NCBI GenBank assembly: GCA_964366725.1 | Contig: CAYIUL010000010.1 | Span: forward strand, 1-14,982 | Length of the DNA stretch: 14,982 nucleotides | Direction of reading: 5' to 3' | Origin: JACPAB01 sp964366725 | GTDB taxonomy: Bacteria; Patescibacteriota; Minisyncoccia; 2-02-FULL-40-12; GWA2-44-9 | Part shown: positions 7,724 to 14,432 of the stretch, piece after piece | Layout of the letters: the number at the start of each line of letters is the position of its first letter | Numbering within the stretch: the stretch's first letter is position 1 | Position numbers and translations under genes: made by a program | Notes under the pieces: model-generated | Databases searched by the model: none | Seen by the model: only the letters and a program-made list of their open reading frames with translations | Told to the model about the DNA's origin: nothing

Positions 7724-8150
7724 GATCGTTTCGAACTTCTACCCGGTCGAAAATAAAAAAGCACAGCGAGAATCCGGCGAATGCCGTAACGGCTACCGCG
7801 AAACCATTATGCCAAAATACGAGCCATAAACCAAAGCTTAGAATTGCCGCTCCGGCATACCTTTTTACGCTGAAGAACGAGGAAATAAAAAAATACGCCA
7901 AAGCCGCGGCCAGAAACAAAAGCATCAAGCTTCCCGGCTGAAGCTTCCAAAAAAGTTCCAAAAAAAGAGAGCTCCCGGACCCGATCCATAAAACCGGAAT
8001 TGTGACGCCCCAGTTCAAGAGCATCGCCAAAATAAAAACCGACGCCAGCACGCCCTCCCGAAAACCGAATACGCCGGGCAGAAAAATACCGTCCAGTAAA
8101 AGCAGCGCCCCAAAAACCAAAACTAAAACAAAAATAACTTTATTGGCCAT
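7710..8150 (-). CDS. mreD: MreD-like rod-shape membrane protein
   Basis: A small, very hydrophobic protein of 146 residues with about five transmembrane segments and short loops. Sequence alone would not name it, since MreD is poorly conserved, but size, topology and the place between mreC and mrdA fit MreD, which belongs to the elongasome membrane complex with MreC, RodA and PBP2. A TTG one codon upstream (8153) extends the frame, but ATG at 8150 overlaps the mreC TGA as TGATG and is the better start. The 3' end runs 14 nt into mrdA. Confidence 0.75.
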   Translation of the reverse strand: MANKVIFVLVLVFGALLLLDGIFLPGVFGFREGVLASVFILAMLLNWGVTIPVLWIGSGSSLFLELFWKLQPGSLMLLFLAAALAYFFISSFFSVKRYAGAAILSFGLWLVFWHNGFAVAVTAFAGFSLCFFIFDRVEVRNDHAKF

Positions 8151-8941
8151 CAATTTTTCTTTAAGACCAAAACGCTCCCGAGACGTTGGTTTCCGGCAGC
8201 CGGTTCAACACGGACTTTTTTGAACATCCGTGATTCGTTAACCTCGACGTGAACGACCGAACCGACCAGAAGCGCGGGCGGAAACATATCGTCACCGGTA
8301 GAAATCAAAACATCCCCCTCTTTTATCTCATCTTCTTTGGCGATAAGGTCCAGATCCATTCCTTCCCGGTAAGCGCCTTTGGCGATACCCGCGGTAACGG
8401 AACCCAAAACTCTGGCGGTTATCTTAAATTTTGGATCGAAAACAAATAGAATGCGGGAAAAGTTATCGGACACTTCTTCGACAACCCCCACCAGGGCTTT
8501 TTGTTCGGTGATCACGACATCGTCCTTTTTAACGCCGTCCCCGGCGCCTTTGTTAAGCAGGACGTTATAACCATTGGGTCCAAGGTTAACGTTGAATACG
8601 TGGGCGTAAATAACGTCACGGCCCGTCTCCTTCTCCATATCCAGAGCCCTTCTCAAAAAATCGTTCTCCTGTTCAAGAACATCCAGCTTGACGAGACGGG
8701 AAAGCAAGTCCAGATTCTCCCGTTTCAGGTTATCGTTCTCGTCGGCCAAACTTCGGAACCGGAGCAATTCACCGGTAAATTTATTGAACGCCTCTAATTT
8801 TCCGAACAGAGCCGCCAGTGAGTTGACCGCAAAACTTGGAACAGTCCGCAATCGGCCGACCGGGGTGTATTTTCCGAGAAAGAAAATAACAAAAGCCGCC
8901 AAAAGAAAAAAAATGACGGATTTAAGCGGCGTTCTCTTCAT
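8150..8941 (-). CDS. mreC: Rod-shape determining protein MreC
   Basis: The 263-residue bitopic protein has an N-terminal membrane anchor (about residues 8-24), a heptad-rich coiled coil (about 55-102, ENDNLKRENLDLL and EQENDFLRRAL), then a beta-rich domain with the MreC signatures NGYNVLLNKGAGDGV, VTEQKALVGVVEEV-like segment ITEQKALVGVVEEV and STGDDMFPPALLVGSV. It acts outside the membrane as a scaffold linking MreB and MreD to PBP2. It starts 17 nt after mreB and shares one base with the mreD start. No SD is visible. Length and domain order are normal. Confidence 0.93.
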   Translation of the reverse strand: MKRTPLKSVIFFLLAAFVIFFLGKYTPVGRLRTVPSFAVNSLAALFGKLEAFNKFTGELLRFRSLADENDNLKRENLDLLSRLVKLDVLEQENDFLRRALDMEKETGRDVIYAHVFNVNLGPNGYNVLLNKGAGDGVKKDDVVITEQKALVGVVEEVSDNFSRILFVFDPKFKITARVLGSVTAGIAKGAYREGMDLDLIAKEDEIKEGDVLISTGDDMFPPALLVGSVVHVEVNESRMFKKVRVEPAAGNQRLGSVLVLKKN

Positions 8942-8958
8942 TGATTATTTTAAAAACT

Positions 8959-10008
8959 CTAAATGTAGTCCTCTTTCTGGGTAGCGACCAGGACCGACTT
9001 TAACTGGTCGATATTTTCAAGAACGAATCCGCAGCCGCGCGCTACCGCCGTCAGAGGGTCGTCAACTATTTTTACGAAGAGCTTGGTTTCGTGGGCGATG
9101 AGCTTGTCCAGCCCTTTCAACAGCGCTCCTCCTCCGGCAATGAAGATATGCCTGTTTATCAAGTCGGCGGTAAGTTCGGGCGGTGTCTCTTCGATGGTGC
9201 TTTTAACCGCTTCGACGATGCTTTTTACGGAACGAGTAATGGCTTCTCTTATCTCTTCCGAAGTGACGGTTATCTCTTTAGGCAATCCGGAAACAAGGTC
9301 GCGCCCTCTGACACGGCCTTCCTCTTCCTCGTCGGATTGATAAGCCGAACCGAGAGTTAATTTAAGATTCTCCGCGGTCGCTTCGCCGATAAGTAGGTTT
9401 CTTTCCTCACGCAGATGCCTGATGATGTCCTCATTCAGCTTGTCGCCGGCTATCCTTAAGGAACGCGATGCTATCACTCCGCCCATGGATATCACCGCCA
9501 CTTCGGTCGTGCCTCCCCCGATGTCGACGATAACGTTGGCAACGGCTTCCTGAATAGGAAGACGGGCCCCGACCGCGGCCGCCATCGGCTCTTCTATTAA
9601 ATAAACTTCTCTTGCTCCGGCATTGTATGTCGCGTCCTCTACCGCTCGCTTCTCGACTTCCGTAACTCCGGAAGGAACTCCAACCACGACCCTGGGTCTG
9701 GGAAGAAGGGTAAAGCTTTCCTGATGGACTTTATCGATAAAATACTTGAGCATTTGTTCGGTTACTTCGAAATCCGAAACGACACCGTTAACGAGCGGCC
9801 GCGAGACCGTTATGTATCCGGGGGTGCGTCCGACCATGACCTTGGCCTCCTTGCCTATGGCAAGAATTTTTCCCGTCTTCTGGTTCACCGCCACGATAGA
9901 CGGCTCATTGATAACAATGCCTTTGCCGCGAACATAAACCAGAGTGTTGGCAGTGCCCAGATCAATACCGATATCCTTAGACCAATAGCCAAATAACTTG
10001 TTTAGCAT
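8959..10008 (-). CDS. mreB: Rod-shape determining actin homologue MreB
   Basis: The 349-residue cytoskeletal ATPase forms membrane-bound filaments that steer cell-wall synthesis. Actin-fold signatures are visible: phosphate 1 loop DLGTANTLVYV (from residue 15), VGVPSGVTEVEKRAV, phosphate 2 VDIGGGTTEVAVIS, and the adenosine motif HIFIAGGGALLKGLD. The amphipathic start MLNKLFGYWSKDIGIDLG is normal for the family, so ATG at 10008 is preferred to an upstream in-frame TTG at 10032, which would add eight residues. No clear SD precedes it. As first gene of mreB-mreC-mreD-mrdA it probably receives the operon promoter in the divergent region shared with pyrH. Presence of the full set suggests a rod-shaped cell. 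Confidence 0.96.
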   Translation of the reverse strand: MLNKLFGYWSKDIGIDLGTANTLVYVRGKGIVINEPSIVAVNQKTGKILAIGKEAKVMVGRTPGYITVSRPLVNGVVSDFEVTEQMLKYFIDKVHQESFTLLPRPRVVVGVPSGVTEVEKRAVEDATYNAGAREVYLIEEPMAAAVGARLPIQEAVANVIVDIGGGTTEVAVISMGGVIASRSLRIAGDKLNEDIIRHLREERNLLIGEATAENLKLTLGSAYQSDEEEEGRVRGRDLVSGLPKEITVTSEEIREAITRSVKSIVEAVKSTIEETPPELTADLINRHIFIAGGGALLKGLDKLIAHETKLFVKIVDDPLTAVARGCGFVLENIDQLKSVLVATQKEDYI

Positions 10009-10022
10009 ATTATTGATACAAT

Positions 10023-10051
10023 ACCATACCAAAATTCATATCAACAATCAA
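10023..10051 (-). promoter_or_regulatory. Possible promoter of the mreB operon
   Basis: Minus strand TTGATT (10046-10051), 17 nt, TATGGT (10023-10028), four of six matches per box. It would give a leader of under 10 nt before the mreB ATG. The region is A/T-rich and other alignments are possible, so this is weak. Confidence 0.35.
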
Positions 10052-10068
10052 AAAAATTAAAGCGAAAC

Positions 10069-10097
10069 TTGACAAATCTTCCCCTAGACGGCACAAT
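10069..10097 (+). promoter_or_regulatory. Promoter of pyrH
   Basis: Plus strand TTGACA (10069-10074, full consensus), 17 nt, CACAAT (10092-10097, four of six). Transcription would start near 10104, leaving a leader of about 28 nt that holds the SD. Confidence 0.6.
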
Positions 10098-10117
10098 AAT
10101 AAACAATCGATAAGTAA

Positions 10118-10124
10118 AAGGAGG
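10118..10124 (+). promoter_or_regulatory. Strong Shine-Dalgarno of pyrH, deciding a TTG start
   Basis: AAGGAGG stands 7 nt before TTG 10132-10134. No ATG precedes the conserved KISGE motif in frame, so the SD fixes TTG as the start. Confidence 0.85.
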
Positions 10125-10131
10125 CGGTAAA

Positions 10132-10836
10132 TTGGCTAAGAAGAGAGTTCTTTTGAAGATCAGCGGGGAGACCTTCGGCAGACCGGGCAAGCCGTATGAC
10201 CGCGAGGGTCCGGCTTTTATCGCCGGAGAGATCAAGTCGGTCTCCGAAACGCACGAACTGGTCATCGTGACCGGAGGCGGGAACATTGTCCGCGGCAGCC
10301 AGCTGAAAAAAGAATTTTTCGGCAGGAATACCATGACCGCCGACTGGATGGGGATGATGGCGGTAGTGATGAACGCCATCGCTCTGCAGGATTTTCTGGA
10401 GAGCGAGTATGGCCTGGATACCAGAGTGATGAGCGCTCTGGAAGTGAACAAGGTCTGCGAACCGTATTACTACAAGAAAGCCGTCAGCCACTTGAGGAAA
10501 GGACGGATCGTAATACTGGCGGGAGGCATCGGCACACCGAACTTCTCAACCGACACGACAATGGTCCAGCGCGCATCCGAGCTCGACATCGAGCTGGCCC
10601 TGAAAGGAACCAAGGTCGACGGCATCTACGACAAGGACCCGAAAAAGCACGCTGACGCGAAGCTTATCAAAAAAATAAGCCATATGGGCTTCTTGAAGAG
10701 GCGCTTAGCCGTTGTGGACGCAACAGCAGTGACCCAGGCAATGAACCTGGGCGTAGAGATACGGATATTCAACTTTTTTCACAAGGGCAATTTGATGAAG
10801 GCCCTAGTCGGGATTACTGGCTCGGTCATCCGCTGA
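10132..10836 (+). CDS. pyrH: UMP kinase (amino-acid-kinase fold)
   Basis: The 234-residue enzyme phosphorylates UMP to UDP with ATP in pyrimidine nucleotide synthesis. Signatures in order: KKRVLLKISGETFG (phosphate binding), VIVTGGGNIVRG (glycine loop), TADWMGMMAVVMNAIALQD, GGIGTPNFSTDTT (UMP binding), and ALKGTKVDGIYDKDPKK (nucleotide binding). Length is normal for bacterial PyrH. It is the only complete plus-strand gene, starts with TTG behind a strong SD, and its codons end in G or C (AAG, GAG, ATC, CTG) more often than those of its neighbours. The stop overlaps the 3' end of convergent proS by 11 nt. In many bacteria pyrH directly precedes frr on the same strand; here it has been separated and turned around. 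Confidence 0.95.
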   Translation: MAKKRVLLKISGETFGRPGKPYDREGPAFIAGEIKSVSETHELVIVTGGGNIVRGSQLKKEFFGRNTMTADWMGMMAVVMNAIALQDFLESEYGLDTRVMSALEVNKVCEPYYYKKAVSHLRKGRIVILAGGIGTPNFSTDTTMVQRASELDIELALKGTKVDGIYDKDPKKHADAKLIKKISHMGFLKRRLAVVDATAVTQAMNLGVEIRIFNFFHKGNLMKALVGITGSVIR

Positions 10837-12085
10837 CAGCCACAACCTTACCAAGAGGCACAAGTTCTGCCTCTTTTTTGTTTCTCATTTTTATTTCCGC
10901 GGAATTTTTATCTAATGTCTTTTTGCTAACTACTACCCTGACCGGACAGCCGATGAGATCGGCATCGGCGAATTTCTCTCCGGCGCTTTTGTCGTCCCTG
11001 TCGTCGTAGAGAACTTCGATTCCTTCGGCGGTCAGGTCGCGATATAATTTTTCCGACTCCTCGTCCGTCCCGTCAAGCGAGATCAAATGAATTTTATACG
11101 GCGCGATGCTTTCGGGCCAGACGATACCCATAGCGTCGTTGCTTGTCTCGACAACCGCAGCCATCAGTCGGCTTACACCGATGCCGTATGCTCCCGATAA
11201 CACCGGGAACTGGGCCCCTTTTTCGTCGGTAAAATATAAACCGAGTTTCTCGGAATACTTCGGCCCGTATTTGAAAATGTTTCCGACTTCAATGGACTTC
11301 CTTTCAACCACTTTCCCCGCCGCTTGCCCTGAACTTGTTGAAGGGCACCTCGGACACGTATCGCCTTTTCCGAGTTTTGAGATTTCTACATTCTCCGCGT
11401 ATTCGCATTCGGAGCAGAGCATTATCTTGTCTTCACCAACTTCAGACAAGACCTGAAACTCGTGGGTGAAATTCCCGGTGAACATTCCTCCTCCGGCAAG
11501 AGTATAAATTGCCTTCAACCCGCAACGCTCGAATATCTTGAAATACGCGTCTTTGACCTTTTCGTAATAATTCGCGAGGTCGGCATCGGAAGTATGAAAG
11601 CTATAGAGGTCCTTCATCATAAATTCCTTTCCGCGCAATAGGCCGGATTTGGCCCTCGGCTCGTTCCTGAATTTGGTCTGTATCTGATACGCGGAAAACG
11701 GCAGATCTTTGTATGAACTCACGTATTTAGAAGCGATGGCGGTGAGGACTTCTTCATGAGACCAGCCCATCACGAAATTTGCTTCTTTATCATCCTTGCC
11801 CTTGGCAAAAAATCCGACATCCAAGTTCCAACGTCCGGTCGGCTCCATGTATTTTTTCTCTATCATTGTCGGCATGAACATTTCCTGTCCGCCGATGGCG
11901 TTCATTTCCTCACGGATGATATTTTTTATCTTATGCATCACCCTGAAACCCAGAGGAAGATAGGAATAGACGCCTGCGGAGTTTTTGTAAACAAATCCTC
12001 CGCGTATGAGCAGTTGGGCGTTAATGGCCAGTTCATCGGCCGGAGCTTCTCTAAGTGTTTTTGTAAAAAGTTGAGATAACCTCAT
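10826..12085 (-). CDS. proS: Prolyl-tRNA synthetase, short form, with a small repeat insertion
   Basis: Class II synthetase that charges tRNA-Pro, 419 residues. It shows motif 1 around GFRVMHKIKNIIREEM (47-62), motif 2 FRNEPRAKSGLLRGKEF (139-155), motif 3 GAYGIGVSRLMAAV (298-311), and a C-terminal anticodon domain (about 330-419). The large editing insertion of the common bacterial enzyme is missing; instead there is a small zinc-ribbon-like segment with CSEC (224-227) and CPRC (244-247). Directly after C247 stand eight residues, PSTSSGQA, encoded by a palindromic repeat, where GGK would be expected. The ATG shares a base with the rseP stop (TAATG) and lacks an SD. The gene is the last of frr-rseP-proS and runs 11 nt into convergent pyrH. 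Confidence 0.95.
   Translation of the reverse strand: MRLSQLFTKTLREAPADELAINAQLLIRGGFVYKNSAGVYSYLPLGFRVMHKIKNIIREEMNAIGGQEMFMPTMIEKKYMEPTGRWNLDVGFFAKGKDDKEANFVMGWSHEEVLTAIASKYVSSYKDLPFSAYQIQTKFRNEPRAKSGLLRGKEFMMKDLYSFHTSDADLANYYEKVKDAYFKIFERCGLKAIYTLAGGGMFTGNFTHEFQVLSEVGEDKIMLCSECEYAENVEISKLGKGDTCPRCPSTSSGQAAGKVVERKSIEVGNIFKYGPKYSEKLGLYFTDEKGAQFPVLSGAYGIGVSRLMAAVVETSNDAMGIVWPESIAPYKIHLISLDGTDEESEKLYRDLTAEGIEVLYDDRDDKSAGEKFADADLIGCPVRVVVSKKTLDKNSAEIKMRNKKEAELVPLGKVVAVSG
10853..10879 (+). terminator. Terminator of pyrH, inside the proS coding region
   Basis: An 8-bp perfect stem (10853-10860 with 10868-10875), a 7-nt loop and a T-run (10874-10879) start 16 nt after the pyrH stop. The same bases encode the proS C-terminus (K-K-E-A-E-L-V-P-L-G) on the other strand. 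No T-run follows the stem on the minus strand. Confidence 0.85.
11321..11347. repeat. Short palindromic interspersed repeat inserted in proS
   Basis: The outer arms tgccct (11325-11330) and agggca (11342-11347) are inverted, around an 11-nt core with its own AAC/GTT arms. Read on the minus strand it gives STSSGQ; on the plus strand it gives CPELVEG. From memory, these peptides turn up as dispersed, unrelated insertions in proteins from many uncultivated-bacterium assemblies, which suggests a dispersed repeat family. Only one copy was seen in this window. Confidence 0.65.
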
Positions 12086-13167
12086 TAGAATAATCTTACT
12101 ATGTCTTTTACCGTAACGTAAACCATCAAAGCCAATAAGAGGGCAAAACCGACCGTATTGATGGCTTGTTCTATTTTTTTATTGACCGGGCTGCCTTTCA
12201 GTTTTTCGGCGATTATCAGAACCGCTCTTCCGCCGTCCAAAGCCGGGAACGGAATTATATTGAGGATGGCAAGGTTTATGGAAATTAAAGCCGTGAATTG
12301 CATTAGATAATTAAGGCCTATTCGCGCGGCTTGGCCGGTCAGGTTGGCAATGCCGATAGGACCCGATACGTCGGCAATGAGTTTTCCTTTCAAAAGAAGC
12401 GTCTTGAACAGCATCCAATAACCGATAATAGTATTGAAGGCAATAATAACGGCATCATAAACCCCTCGCCAGACGGCTTCGTACCAGGGATAAGAAACAA
12501 CACCGGTCAAAGCAAGCGATACGCCTAAGGCGCCCTGCCCCTGCGGAGGGTCTTTGCGAGGAGTTATCTCCCTCTCGATCGGCTCGCCGTTCCTTTCCAC
12601 AAGCAAGGTGATCGGTCTTCCGGCATTTTGTTTTATCAGATACTGGGTTTCTTCAACGGTGCCGACAACCGTAGTTTGCCCGCCGACACGAAATCCTTTT
12701 ATTTCATCCAGCAGCCGCAGGCCCACCTCTTCAGCCGGACTATTTTCGGCTATCTGAATTATTTGTATTTGCTTGTCCTGCGCCAATACCGCCGTTTGCG
12801 CGTCGATGAGGCCTATCCGCAAGCCCAGAAAATTTACGATCATCAGCAGGAATACGGCTAAAAGAAAATTCATCGTCACGCCGGCCACGATAACTTTAAG
12901 TTTGGCGCCGAATGATTTTGAGGAGAAACTTCCCGGATCGTTCCGGTGTTCGCCTTCTTCTCCAAGAATTTTTACGAATCCCCCGAAAGGTATGAGGTTT
13001 ATCGAATATGTCGTCTCGCCTTTTTTCTTGCCCCAAAGACGGGGCGGAAACCCGAAACCGAATTCTTCCACCTTCATCCCCGCTCTTTTGGCAAAAATAA
13101 AATGCCCGAACTCGTGGACAAATATCAGGACACCGAGAACAATGACAAAAATAATTGCTGTTAGCAT
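12085..13167 (-). CDS. rseP: Site-2 membrane metalloprotease, RseP/RasP family
   Basis: The 360-residue polytopic zinc protease cuts transmembrane segments of anti-sigma factors and leftover signal peptides in studied bacteria; the substrate here is unknown. Visible: first membrane helix with the zinc motif HEFGH (H18, E19, H22), the FGGFVKILGE segment (about 61-70), a second helix (about 92-115), one PDZ domain (about 125-205, AENSPAEEVGLRLLDEI), and the last helices with NIIPFPALDGG (303-313), which supplies the third zinc ligand. The usual number of PDZ domains in the E. coli protein is two; Gram-positive and candidate-phyla versions have one. ATG at 13167 overlaps the frr stop as TGATG; an upstream TTG at 13170 is less likely. 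Its stop overlaps the proS start by one base. Confidence 0.92.
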   Translation of the reverse strand: MLTAIIFVIVLGVLIFVHEFGHFIFAKRAGMKVEEFGFGFPPRLWGKKKGETTYSINLIPFGGFVKILGEEGEHRNDPGSFSSKSFGAKLKVIVAGVTMNFLLAVFLLMIVNFLGLRIGLIDAQTAVLAQDKQIQIIQIAENSPAEEVGLRLLDEIKGFRVGGQTTVVGTVEETQYLIKQNAGRPITLLVERNGEPIEREITPRKDPPQGQGALGVSLALTGVVSYPWYEAVWRGVYDAVIIAFNTIIGYWMLFKTLLLKGKLIADVSGPIGIANLTGQAARIGLNYLMQFTALISINLAILNIIPFPALDGGRAVLIIAEKLKGSPVNKKIEQAINTVGFALLLALMVYVTVKDIVRLF

Positions 13168-13724
13168 CAATTAGACATTAACTCTTGCTCTTTTTTCTTG
13201 GCCATCTCGTCCAGTTTTTTATTCAGGTCGTCCATTATTTTCTGCAATTCGTCTTTTGTTTTGAACATATCGTCATCGCGGGCTTTCTTTTCTTTTATCT
13301 CGTTCTGGACCTTCTTGATGATATCTTCCCTTATCTGGCGGGCGCGGATACGGGATTCTTCAACTTTCTGATGAAGCAGTTTTATAAATTCTTTTCTTCT
13401 CTCTTCGGTCAGCGCGGGAATGGTCAGCCGGACTCCGCTGGAATCGCTCATCGGGTTCAGCCCAAGGGAACTTTCTTTGATGGCTTTTTCCAAAAGCGGA
13501 ATAACGCTTTTATCCCATGGCTGGATGAATATAACCCGTGGCTCGGGCGTGGTGATTGTCGCAAGCTCTTTTATTCTCACTCTCGAGCCCATGTAATCGA
13601 GCTGGATATCTTCCACCATCGAAGAATGCGCCCGGCCGGTCCTTATGCCGGCAACCTCGCCTTTGGTATGTTCTATAATCCCGTCAAAATCCTTTTTCCT
13701 CTGGTTAATAAGGTCTTTATACAT
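13167..13724 (-). CDS. frr: Ribosome recycling factor
   Basis: The 185-residue factor splits the post-termination ribosome together with EF-G. The sequence follows the family throughout: the helical domain start with VAGIRTGRAHSSMVEDIQLDYMG without its last residues, the hinge and beta domain (ATITTPEPRVIFIQPWD, about 55-75), SSLGLNPMSDSSGVRLTIPALTEERRKE in the middle, and the long C-terminal helix with SRIRARQIRED. Length is normal. It heads the frr-rseP-proS unit; a strong extended -10 promoter lies just upstream and gives a leader of about 10 nt without an SD. The stop overlaps rseP by one base. Confidence 0.96.
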   Translation of the reverse strand: MYKDLINQRKKDFDGIIEHTKGEVAGIRTGRAHSSMVEDIQLDYMGSRVRIKELATITTPEPRVIFIQPWDKSVIPLLEKAIKESSLGLNPMSDSSGVRLTIPALTEERRKEFIKLLHQKVEESRIRARQIREDIIKKVQNEIKEKKARDDDMFKTKDELQKIMDDLNKKLDEMAKKKEQELMSN

Positions 13725-13739
13725 AAGTTCAATGTAAAA

Positions 13740-13767
13740 ATTATAGCACCTCGTAATTAAAACTCAA
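13740..13767 (-). promoter_or_regulatory. Promoter of the frr-rseP-proS operon, extended -10
   Basis: Minus strand TTGAGT (13762-13767), 16 nt, TATAAT (13740-13745, full consensus) preceded by TGC, an extended -10. Transcription should begin near 13733, about 10 nt before the frr ATG. Confidence 0.75.
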
Positions 13768-14365
13768 ATTTTAAAGGCCTCATTTTTGAGGCCTGGTTAC
13801 CGGCGCGAGTTCCCTGAAGCCGGCCGAGAAAGATTCCACAAATTCCCGTATCTTGCTTTTGCCGGGGGGGCAGAGGGACGACAGCTGAAAAATAAGCCGC
13901 TATCGCCAGCTCCAGAGGAAAAAAGTGGTGGATGATCTTAAACAGGAGAACCCCTGACCTGTCCAGAAAGAACACTTGGTAAGAAAGAAGAATCCCCACC
14001 ATAAAGAGAAGTAGCAACAGCATTCGAAACCCCCTATCGTGTGCCGGTAGAATGTCTGTTGCCATAGTCCTTGTTCCGGAAAAAAGTCTCTGGTCTGCCT
14101 TATCCACTCTATGAACGTCCCAGGCAAGTACCGAGACCATGAGCATCCCGACAGCGACTTGGGCCACTGAAGCAAGGTGAGCACCCAAGAACCCGAACCA
14201 ATAGTTCATGGTGCACAGGGCGACGCCCGTCATGGAAACCAAGATGAATATTTTGGCCAGGAAGAAATTTGTCCTTCCTGTAAGGGTCTGGAATTTGTGG
14301 CTCGCTTTTGTAAAGAGCGCGAGGATCCTTTCGTCTAACCGGGCGGTAAACTCTGTAAGCTTCAA
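13757..14365 (-). CDS. Unrecognised four-helix membrane protein with a probable frameshift
   Basis: I do not recognise this protein. From the TTG at 14365 (strong SD five bases upstream) it has a basic, amphipathic N-terminus of about 32 residues and four hydrophobic helices (about 33-55, 60-82, 112-132, 138-164). The loop between helices 2 and 3 contains DVHRVDKADQR. After PLPP the frame as given reads RQKQDTGICG and so on to a stop at 13757. A C7 run (13864-13870) lies exactly there. Dropping one C gives PGKSKIREFVESFSAGFREL and a TGA at 13780-13782, a 194-residue protein that reads more naturally and ends in the hairpin. A sequencing error or true slippage is possible. A further in-frame TTG at 14383 lies upstream of the SD and is rejected as the start. 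Own promoter; not coupled to its neighbours. Confidence 0.7.
   Translation of the reverse strand: MKLTEFTARLDERILALFTKASHKFQTLTGRTNFFLAKIFILVSMTGVALCTMNYWFGFLGAHLASVAQVAVGMLMVSVLAWDVHRVDKADQRLFSGTRTMATDILPAHDRGFRMLLLLLFMVGILLSYQVFFLDRSGVLLFKIIHHFFPLELAIAAYFSAVVPLPPRQKQDTGICGIFLGRLQGTRAGNQASKMRPLKFEF
13775..13794 (-). terminator. Hairpin at the end of the four-helix membrane gene, probable weak terminator
   Basis: A perfect 8-bp inverted repeat AGGCCTCA/TGAGGCCT with a 4-nt loop, followed on the minus strand by TTAAAATTT. The T-run is broken, so termination may be weak. The frame-corrected stop codon TGA (13780-13782) of the upstream gene lies in the hairpin, as is common for a gene-end hairpin. 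Confidence 0.5.
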
Positions 14366-14370
14366 CCGAA

Positions 14371-14379
14371 CACCTCCCC
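14371..14379 (-). promoter_or_regulatory. Strong Shine-Dalgarno deciding the TTG start at 14365
   Basis: Minus strand GGGGAGGTG ends 5 nt before TTG 14365. The alternative TTG at 14383 lies 5' of this site and has no SD. Confidence 0.75.
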
Positions 14380-14402
14380 TCAAAAGGCCGAAAGATTACC
14401 AT

Positions 14403-14431
14403 AATATAGAACGATTTATGGGTCAGGTCAA
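14403..14431 (-). promoter_or_regulatory. Promoter of the four-helix membrane protein gene
   Basis: Minus strand TTGACC (14426-14431), 17 nt, TATATT (14403-14408), five of six matches in each box. The -35 begins right after the stop codon of the delta prime gene. Expected start near 14396, leader about 31 nt. Confidence 0.75.
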
Positions 14432-14432
14432 G

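Noticed and set aside
9083..9360. Plus-strand ORFs opposite mreB
   Set aside because: mreB is complete and conserved on the other strand; the peptides have no recognisable features.
13185..13760. Long plus-strand ORF opposite frr (191 codons)
   Set aside because: It mirrors the clearly real frr gene; its F- and L-rich peptide is the usual antisense shadow and lacks start signals.
13757..14365. Calling the four-helix membrane gene a pseudogene
   Set aside because: A single homopolymer indel near the C-terminus is more simply a sequencing or assembly error, and promoter, SD and hydrophobic helices are intact.
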